Shown: positions 57,982-64,000 of the stretch, one piece after another
Numbering within the stretch: the stretch's first letter is position 1
Layout of the letters: every line of letters starts with the position of its first letter
DNA from: Bacillus sp. T3
Lineage (GTDB): Bacteria; Bacillota; Bacilli; Bacillales; Cytobacillaceae
DNA: 64,000 nt
NCBI RefSeq assembly: GCF_033449965.1
Contig: NZ_CP137761.1
Coordinates: 3,534,001 to 3,598,000, forward strand
Reading direction: 5' to 3'
The notes under the pieces: model-generated
The model's input: the letters and a program-made list of their open reading frames with translations, nothing else
Told to the model about the DNA's origin: nothing
Database searches by the model: none
Program-made: the position numbers and the translations under genes

Positions 57982-59264
57982 AGCTTCACCGTCTCCTTTT
58001 TCCAAACGATTTTTCCTTCAACGATAGTTAGCACTGGCCAACCCTTACAATTCCAACCGTCAAATGGTGTATTTTTTCCTTTAGAAAGAAAATTGGTTGA
58101 ATCGATTTTTTCTTCATGCTGTAAGTCAAGTAACACAATGTCTGCTGTTGCCCCTACTTCGATTTTTCCAAACGGAAGATCAAAAGGTTCTGCAGGCTTT
58201 ATGGTTAAGAAATCAATTAGTTGTTTTAGTGTTAAAATTCCTGTTTCAACAAAATGTGTATACATTAGCGGGAATGCTGTTTCAAGTCCAACGATTCCGA
58301 ATGGTGCCAGCTGCATTCCTGCGTTCTTTTCTTCCGCAGTATGTGGTGCATGGTCGGTTGCAATGAAGTCAATCGTTCCATCTAGTAACCCCTCAATCAG
58401 AGCCATTTTGTCTCCAATACCACGAAGCGGTGGATTCATCTTAAAGTTTGGATCCAACCCCGGGATATCCTCTTCACTTAACAGAAGATGGTGAGGCGTT
58501 ACTTCTGCTGTGACTTTAATTCCGGCACGCTTTGCATCTCTTACCGTACGCACAGATTCCTTTGTGCTGATATGACAAACATGATAGTGACAGTTTGCTG
58601 CTTCAGCTAATAATACATCACGGGCAATTTGGACCGATTCACAAACAGATGGAATACCGTTTAGACCATTAGCTTTTGAAAATTCCCCTTCATGTACACA
58701 GCCTTTATTGATTAATGAATTATCTTCACAATGAGCGACAATCGCCATGTTAAGCTGTGCTGCTTTTTTCATTGCCTCAAGCATCATTCCTGCTTCCTGA
58801 ATCCCAACACCATCGTCGGTGAATGCAAATGCACCGGCTTCTTTCAATTCTTCAAAATTAGTAAGTTCTTTACCTAGCTCCCTAATAGAAATGGAAGCAT
58901 AGGGTAAAACCCGAACAGCAGCTGTTTCCTGAATTCGGTTGTTTAACCAGCCTAATTGTTCTTTTGAATCTGGAACAGGTCTTGTATTTGGCATTGCCGC
59001 AAGTGTTGTAAACCCACCTCGAGCAGCAGCCTTTGTTCCAGTTTCAATTGTTTCCTTTTTCTCTCCCCCTGGCTCACGAAGGTGAACGTGCAGGTCAATA
59101 AATCCTGGTGCAATTAGAAGTCCAGCTCCATCAATTACTTCATCTGCATCCCTAGTAATCTCTTTATTTATCTCGACAATTTTTCCATTTTCAATGTAAA
59201 GTTCTGCTTGAATTTGTTCTCCACTCTCAGTTAGCAACTGGCCATTTCTGATGATGATTGACAT
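57978..59264 (-). CDS. pyrC: Dihydroorotase
   Basis: 428 aa zinc amidohydrolase that closes carbamoyl-aspartate to dihydroorotate. FIDLHVHLREPGGEKKET carries the metal histidines; DHAPHTAEEK is the C-terminal metal/base motif. The start at 59264 follows AAGGGGG; it overlaps the end of pyrB. Confidence 0.96.
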   Translation of the reverse strand: MSIIIRNGQLLTESGEQIQAELYIENGKIVEINKEITRDADEVIDGAGLLIAPGFIDLHVHLREPGGEKKETIETGTKAAARGGFTTLAAMPNTRPVPDSKEQLGWLNNRIQETAAVRVLPYASISIRELGKELTNFEELKEAGAFAFTDDGVGIQEAGMMLEAMKKAAQLNMAIVAHCEDNSLINKGCVHEGEFSKANGLNGIPSVCESVQIARDVLLAEAANCHYHVCHISTKESVRTVRDAKRAGIKVTAEVTPHHLLLSEEDIPGLDPNFKMNPPLRGIGDKMALIEGLLDGTIDFIATDHAPHTAEEKNAGMQLAPFGIVGLETAFPLMYTHFVETGILTLKQLIDFLTIKPAEPFDLPFGKIEVGATADIVLLDLQHEEKIDSTNFLSKGKNTPFDGWNCKGWPVLTIVEGKIVWKKETVKL

Positions 59265-60165
59265 TCTCACTACCCCCTTGTGATGTTTCAATAACCCGTT
59301 TTAACACTGCCATCCGAACATAAACTCCATTCTCCATTTGCTTGAAGATTCTGGACTTTTCGCATTCAACTAGGCAATCTGCAATTTCCACACCTCGATT
59401 AACTGGTGCTGGATGCATGATAATACTTCCTTGCTTCATCCTTTGTTCTCTTTCAACCGTTAGACCATATTGAAGATGATATTCATTGAGATCTGCAGTT
59501 TCTGTCTCATTATGACGCTCATGTTGAATTCTAAGTAACATAACGACGTCTGATGTCGAAATCGCACGGTCTATCGGTTCCATTATACACCCATGTGGCA
59601 TTTCTTCGTCAAACCAAGCCTCAGGCCCTGAGAAAACAACCTGTGCTCCAAGGCGAACTAATGCATCTGCATTTGATCTTGCAACACGGCTGTGGCGAAT
59701 ATCCCCTATAATTGCTACCTTTAAGCCTTCGAATTTTCCGAATTCCTGTTGTATCGTTAAAAGATCCAAGAGCGATTGGGTTGGATGATGACCGCAGCCA
59801 TCCCCCGCATTAACGATGGAAAGATTAAATTTATTTTTTAACTCATTAAAGTAATTATCTTGCTCGTGGCGAATCACGACTGCGTCAAGGCCAATAGATT
59901 CTAACGTGCGGACTGTATCGTACAATGTTTCCCCTTTTAATACACTTGAGCGACCTGCTTCAAACGGAATTACCTGTAATCCAAGCTTTCGTTCAGCCAT
60001 TTCGAAGCTGCTTTTCGTTCTCGTGCTCGGTTCAAAAAACAAATTAGCCACATATGTAGTTTTCTGTGGTGTCCACTGTTTTCCTTCGGCAAAGAGCTGT
60101 GCATCACTTAATATTTGTCTTATGTCCTCGGTTGATAGCTCCGTAGTTGTAAGTAAATGACTCAT
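59227..60165 (-). CDS. pyrB: Aspartate carbamoyltransferase
   Basis: 312 aa. It joins carbamoyl phosphate and aspartate. FEPSTRTKSSFE and HPTQSLLDLLTI bind substrates. The frame runs 38 bp into pyrC, past RVIETSQGG; with one more G in the run before pyrC it would stop there, so the last ~14 residues may be an artefact. Confidence 0.95.
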   Translation of the reverse strand: MSHLLTTTELSTEDIRQILSDAQLFAEGKQWTPQKTTYVANLFFEPSTRTKSSFEMAERKLGLQVIPFEAGRSSVLKGETLYDTVRTLESIGLDAVVIRHEQDNYFNELKNKFNLSIVNAGDGCGHHPTQSLLDLLTIQQEFGKFEGLKVAIIGDIRHSRVARSNADALVRLGAQVVFSGPEAWFDEEMPHGCIMEPIDRAISTSDVVMLLRIQHERHNETETADLNEYHLQYGLTVEREQRMKQGSIIMHPAPVNRGVEIADCLVECEKSRIFKQMENGVYVRMAVLKRVIETSQGGSENVNHHQKWPVAN

Positions 60166-60217
60166 TTACACCCATCTCCTTGGTATTGAAAAATTTTTAG
60201 GTCACCAAAATCTTTAT

Positions 60218-60345
60218 AAAAAAACACCCAGATTTTAAGATAATCTGGGTGTCAAAATAAAATCTCAGCGAAGATAAGAGAATGATTCAGCTCTTATCTC
60301 CTTGAAATTAACACCCTTGTAAGTCTCTCTGGACCTAATTAAAAG
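60218..60345 (-). promoter_or_regulatory. PyrR attenuator 3 (pyrP-pyrB)
   Basis: A PyrR-binding loop (GGTCCAGAGAGACTTACAAG, minus strand, about 60315-60336) precedes a terminator, ACACCCAGATT (60224-60234) with AATCTGGGTGT (60242-60252), and seven Ts. UMP-bound PyrR favours the terminator. Confidence 0.88.
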
Positions 60346-60351
60346 GTTTAA

Positions 60352-61647
60352 TTATGCAACATCATTTTTTTCTGTTTCAAACATATCTTCTTTCATCGGT
60401 TCTCTTCCAGGAAGAACTAGGTTGAGTAACACACCAATGATGGCAGCAAGTGCCATTCCTTGGATTTGGAAGTCATCACTTACTTTAATAAACGCACCGC
60501 CAATTCCGATAACTAGGATGACAGAGGAAATCATTAAGTTACGATTGTTTCCAAAATCCACTTTGCTGTCAACGAGCATTCTTAAGCCTGATGAAGCAAT
60601 AATTCCGAATAATAGGATCGAAACTCCACCCATAACCAGGGTCGGTATCGTTGAGATCAATGCTGTTATTTTGCCAACAAACCCGAAGATTGTAGCAATG
60701 ACAGCTGCACCGAATAATACATACACACTATAAACCTTTGTAATCGCGAGGACGCCAATGTTTTCTCCATAGGTTGTTTTTGGCGGACCACCGATTAAAC
60801 CGGAAATCATGGTCGCCATACCATCTCCTAAAATCGAGCGGTGAAGACCTGGGTTTTTAATATAATCACGACCAACAACTTTACTTAGAACTAACTGGTG
60901 TCCGATATGCTCTGACAATGTTACAATCGCAACCGGTACCATTAGCAGAACAAGATCTAATGTAACTTTTACTTTATAATCAACAAATGGGAAGATGAAG
61001 TCTGGCATTTCCAACCATTTTGCTTCTCTTACTGGTGAAAAATCAACAACTCCGACAGCTAGCGCATAAACATAACCAACAATAATTCCGAATAGGATTG
61101 GGATTAAGCTTAACATCCCTTTCATGTAAATCGAGCAAATAATCGTTGCTGCTAAAGTGACAAGCGCGATTGAAAAGTAAAGTAAGCTGTATTCGCCTTT
61201 AGCGTTATTCATCGCCATACCAACCGCTGTCCCAGATAATGCTAAACCGATAACAACGATAATCGGTCCTACTACAACTGGTGGAAGTAAATTCATAATC
61301 CATCGGTAACCTGCTTTGTAAATCACTAAGGATACCAAACCATAAACTAGACCGGCTAAGAATGTTCCGATCATCGCACCGCCAGGACCGCCGCTCGCTT
61401 TGGCTGCAATAACTGGAGCGATAAAAGCAAACGATGAACCAAGATAAGCTGGTACCTGCCATTTCGTAATAATCAAAAAGGCGATTGTACCGAGACCACT
61501 TGAGATAAGGGCAATTGAAGGGCTCAATCCAACTAAGTATGGAACAAGGATGGTTGCGCCAAACATTGCAAATAAGTGCTGGAGACTTAATGTTAACCAT
61601 TTTCCTGGTGATGGTACTTCATTGATATCTAATGCTGGTTTATTCAT
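60352..61647 (-). CDS. pyrP: Uracil permease PyrP
   Basis: 431 aa NCS2-family uracil:proton symporter with about 14 TMs (LQHLFAMFGATILVPYLVG at the start; GGPPKTTYGENIGVLAIT loop). The start MNKPALDI follows AAGGAGAG, 14 codons into the longest frame. Confidence 0.95.
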   Translation of the reverse strand: MNKPALDINEVPSPGKWLTLSLQHLFAMFGATILVPYLVGLSPSIALISSGLGTIAFLIITKWQVPAYLGSSFAFIAPVIAAKASGGPGGAMIGTFLAGLVYGLVSLVIYKAGYRWIMNLLPPVVVGPIIVVIGLALSGTAVGMAMNNAKGEYSLLYFSIALVTLAATIICSIYMKGMLSLIPILFGIIVGYVYALAVGVVDFSPVREAKWLEMPDFIFPFVDYKVKVTLDLVLLMVPVAIVTLSEHIGHQLVLSKVVGRDYIKNPGLHRSILGDGMATMISGLIGGPPKTTYGENIGVLAITKVYSVYVLFGAAVIATIFGFVGKITALISTIPTLVMGGVSILLFGIIASSGLRMLVDSKVDFGNNRNLMISSVILVIGIGGAFIKVSDDFQIQGMALAAIIGVLLNLVLPGREPMKEDMFETEKNDVA

Positions 61648-61659
61648 AATCTCTCTCCT

Positions 61660-61770
61660 TAAATAATAACCCTCTTTCACCGAAGGCAAAAGAGGGTAAA
61701 TAGCTTTGGCGACATACTAGTAGCATGTTTGCCATCCCCCCTTTCGCCAGCCTCACAGGACTGCATTTAA
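61660..61770 (-). promoter_or_regulatory. PyrR attenuator 2 (pyrR-pyrP)
   Basis: PyrR-binding sequence CAGTCCTGTGAGGCTGGCG (minus strand, about 61745-61763) is followed by a terminator, CCCTCTTT with AAAGAGGG (61670-61696), and a short T-rich tail. Confidence 0.85.
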
Positions 61771-61780
61771 AAGGGTTAAT

Positions 61781-62323
61781 TTATTTGTCGTAAATACTTA
61801 CCTGATCTGTTTCATCAACTTCTGTTAATTCAACTACAATTTTTTCAGAGCTTGAAGTGGGAATGTTTTTTCCTACGTAATCCGCTCGAATCGGTAATTC
61901 TCGATGTCCTCGATCCACCAATACAGCCAGTTGAACAGATGCTGGACGACCGATGTCAATTACTGCATCAATTGCAGCTCTGACCGTTCTGCCAGTAAAC
62001 AAAACATCATCCACTAAAATCACGATTTGATTGTTTATATCAATCGGGATGTTATTTCCTTTTACAAGAGGCTGTTCGTCTACTGTTATTTTTGTCAAAT
62101 CATCACGATATAATGTAATATCAATTTCACCTACAGGAACTTTTGTGCCTTCGATTTGTTCGATCCGTTCACTTAATCGATTTGCTAAATAAATCCCTCT
62201 AGTCCTAATTCCAACGATGACGCAATTTTTAATTCCTTTATTTCTTTCAATAATTTCGTGGGCTATTCGTGTAAGTGCTCTGCGTATTGCTTGTTCATCC
62301 AAAACAATTGCTTTTTGGCTCAA
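61781..62323 (-). CDS. pyrR: Bifunctional pyr operon attenuator / uracil phosphoribosyltransferase PyrR
   Basis: 180 aa from a TTG start after AAAGGGGG (SQKAIVLDEQAIRRALTRIA). It binds pyr mRNA at the three attenuators and has UPRTase activity; the PRPP loop is VILVDDVLFTGRTVRAA. The longer frame runs into the leader and is rejected. Confidence 0.96.
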   Translation of the reverse strand: MSQKAIVLDEQAIRRALTRIAHEIIERNKGIKNCVIVGIRTRGIYLANRLSERIEQIEGTKVPVGEIDITLYRDDLTKITVDEQPLVKGNNIPIDINNQIVILVDDVLFTGRTVRAAIDAVIDIGRPASVQLAVLVDRGHRELPIRADYVGKNIPTSSSEKIVVELTEVDETDQVSIYDK

Positions 62324-62350
62324 TGTTGATGTCCCCCTTTCCAATTGAAA

Positions 62351-62482
62351 GTAAAAAACCCTCTCACCGTAAAAGTGAGAGGGTTGTGTGTGTACACATA
62401 AAGACATTCCTGCCGTTAGATGATTTCATAAATCTTCCAACGAGGAAATCCGTTTCCTTCTCAGCCTCACGGGACTGTATTA
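62351..62482 (-). promoter_or_regulatory. PyrR attenuator 1 (pyrR leader)
   Basis: PyrR-binding sequence CAGTCCCGTGAGGCTGAGAA (minus strand, about 62458-62478) precedes the terminator CCCTCTCAC (62359-62367) with GTGAGAGGG (62375-62383) and six Ts. Confidence 0.9.
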
Positions 62483-62503
62483 AAGGTTCATTTAGCTATT
62501 GTT

Positions 62504-62532
62504 AGATTAAATTAAAAGTCGATTTTTGTCAA
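62504..62532 (-). promoter_or_regulatory. Sigma-A promoter of the pyr operon
   Basis: TTGACA (62527-62532) and TAATCT (62504-62509) are 17 bp apart, about 25 bp upstream of attenuator 1. The -35 overlaps the rluD stop. Confidence 0.85.
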
Positions 62533-63441
62533 CGATTATTTCGAAGTTGGTCTAAAATTATTTCGAATTCTGAAGGAAGTGGTGCTTCGAATTCTAAATG
62601 CTCGCCTGTTCGCGGATGCTCAAATCCAAGCACACCAGCATGAAGCGCTTGCCCATCGAGGTCAATTGTCTTTTTCGGCCCATATTTCGGGTCCCCCGCT
62701 AATGGATAGCCAATGTATTTCATATGAACACGAATTTGATGAGTTCTTCCTGTTTCTAATTGACACTCAATAAAGGTGAATTCACCGAGACGCTCCAAAA
62801 CATGAAAATGGGTCACTGCATGCTTTCCATTATCCACAACAGTCATGCTTTGTCTATCCTTCGTGTCTCTTCCGATAGGAGCATCAATCGTCCCGAATTC
62901 ATGTGGGATGTTTCCATGTACAATGGCTTTGTATTTCCGTACGACCGTTTTATTTACTAATTGATTCACTAGGCTCTCATGAGCGAGATCATTTTTTGCA
63001 ACCATTAAAAGCCCTGACGTATCCTTATCAATTCTATGCACAATACCCAGGGCGTAGAACACCGTTTATTCCTGATAAATCCTTACAATGAGCCATCAGG
63101 CCATTTACTAGTGTGCCACTTAAATGACCGGGAGCAGGGTGTACTACCATTCCACGAGGCTTATTCACAACCAATACATCCTGGTCCTCATAGTAAATAT
63201 CGAGATTCATTTCTTCGGCTTCTACATCTAGATTTTCCGGCTCAGGGATGGAAACGGTTAATTCATCTCCAATATGACATTTATAGTTCGTTTTTACTGC
63301 TGATCCGTTGACAAGGACATGGCCTTCTTTAATCCACTGTTGAACCTGAGTGCGGGACCATTCTGCATTTATCGCCGCAATCACTTTATCAATACGATCG
63401 TTTTTTTGTTCTTCAGGGATGATATATGTGATGGATTCCAT
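62529..63441 (-). CDS. rluD: RluD-family 23S rRNA pseudouridine synthase (YlyB; frameshift in this sequence)
   Basis: Restored length 303 aa. S4-like domain (RTQVQQWIKEGHVLVNG), then the RluA catalytic domain with HRIDKDTSGLL (catalytic Asp). The frame breaks at CCAGG (63047-63051, plus strand): GVLRPG should continue IVHRIDKDTSG. It starts on the last base of lspA. Confidence 0.92.
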
Positions 63442-63905
63442 TATTTACTCCTTTTTGCTTCACTTTCTTCTTTTAACATTTGAATCATTAACAAAATAAC
63501 ACCAATTACTAACGCAGAATCGGCTATATTAAATACCGGGAAATCATACCCGAAAATATAAGTATTGATAAAATCGACAACTTCTTTTCGAACTACACGG
63601 TCAATAAAGTTTCCAATCGCACCACCAAGCATTAGTCCGAGCGAAACTCCCATCAACCACTTCCCTTTTACTGCCTTTTGGATATAAATTACAATCGCAA
63701 CAATGACAACGATGGTAATCGCATAGAAAAACCACATTTGCCCCTGTAATATGCCCCACGCTGCACCACGATTTCGATGGGAGGTGATATAAAGAAAGTT
63801 TTCGATTATCTCTATACTTTCCCCAATCTTGAGATTTTTAACGATTAACCACTTGGTAAGTTGGTCGAGGAAAATAACAAACAAAGCAATTATGTAATAA
63901 AACAC
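63441..63905 (-). CDS. lspA: Lipoprotein signal peptidase
   Basis: 154 aa from a GTG start seven bases after GGAGG; the longest frame adds 16 residues. Four TMs; the catalytic aspartates are in GNFIDRVVRKEVVDF and FNIADSALV. It cleaves prolipoproteins, such as the island lipoprotein here. The last ~95 bp of the window beyond it are AT-rich, with a possible TAAAAT -10 box near 63950. Confidence 0.95.
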   Translation of the reverse strand: MFYYIIALFVIFLDQLTKWLIVKNLKIGESIEIIENFLYITSHRNRGAAWGILQGQMWFFYAITIVVIVAIVIYIQKAVKGKWLMGVSLGLMLGGAIGNFIDRVVRKEVVDFINTYIFGYDFPVFNIADSALVIGVILLMIQMLKEESEAKRSK

Positions 63906-64000
63906 AAAGGTACCTCCAAGTCTACACAAATATATACCTTTGCATTTTAGCATACTCTAGCAAAAAACGATAATGATTCTTCTACAGTGAGACATTATAA

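Noticed and set aside
5909..63441. Pseudogene formation or programmed frameshifting in about 18 genes
   Set aside because: The genes are mostly essential, the frames on both sides are fully conserved, and there are no slippery sites with stimulators; the shared CCGG context points to sequence error.

Overview
This window is a low-to-moderate GC Bacillaceae chromosome segment. Almost every gene lies on the minus strand, and gene order follows the Bacillus subtilis 'spo0-to-dprA' backbone almost gene for gene: lspA-rluD-pyr operon, rqcH-yloB-yloC-remA-gmk-rpoZ-coaBC-priA-def-fmt-rsmB-rlmN-prpC-prkC-rsgA-rpe-thiN-spoVM-rpmB-yloU-fakA-sdaAB-sdaAA-recG-fapR-plsX-fabD-fabG-acpP-rnc-smc-ftsY-ylxM-ffh-rpsP-khpA-ylqD-rimM-trmD-rplS-(lepB)-rbgA-rnhB-sucC-sucD-dprA. 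The spore genes (spoVM, a csgA-like gene) and FapR/PyrR control point to an endospore-forming Bacillus relative (Bacillus/Neobacillus/Mesobacillus-like; the genus is inference).

Layout, from high to low coordinates (the direction of most transcription). 50.6-63.9 kb: lspA-rluD, then the de novo pyrimidine operon pyrR-P-B-C-carA-carB-K-D-F-E with a sigma-A promoter and three PyrR attenuators. 49.7-50.6 kb: two small spore-type genes (ybxH/csgA-like) and a six-copy, helically phased TTATTCGCC array, in the place where B. subtilis has its cysteine/sulfate genes. 30-49.7 kb: ribosome quality control (rqcH), a Ca2+ P-type ATPase, nucleotide, translation and replication-restart genes, and the PrkC/PrpC signalling pair. 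19.8-30 kb: fatty-acid kinase, serine dehydratase, recG, and the FapR-controlled fatty-acid/phospholipid operon. 2-19.8 kb: rnc-smc-ftsY, an inserted five-gene membrane island (10.3-13.9 kb), then SRP, ribosomal and tRNA-modification genes. 0-2.4 kb: succinyl-CoA synthetase and the first codons of dprA.

The accessory island between ftsY and ylxM encodes a small lipoprotein with a Gly/Ser/Phe tail, a DUF350 (YjfL-type) membrane protein, an unrecognised soluble protein, a glutathionylspermidine-synthase-like ATP-grasp ligase and a two-TM RCK potassium channel. It resembles the E. coli yjfKLMC and ygiBC neighbourhoods and is the best candidate here for a poorly described system.

The sequence itself has a striking feature. 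Some 18 genes, most of them essential, carry a single-base frameshift. I traced each by eye, and all 16 insertion-type shifts sit where a CCGG in the restored frame has become CCAGG, CCTGG or CCCGG; the other four are one-base losses in homopolymer-like runs. This looks like a consensus error at (probably methylated) CCGG sites in a long-read assembly and not gene decay. Broken genes are therefore annotated as full-length CDS with the shift noted.
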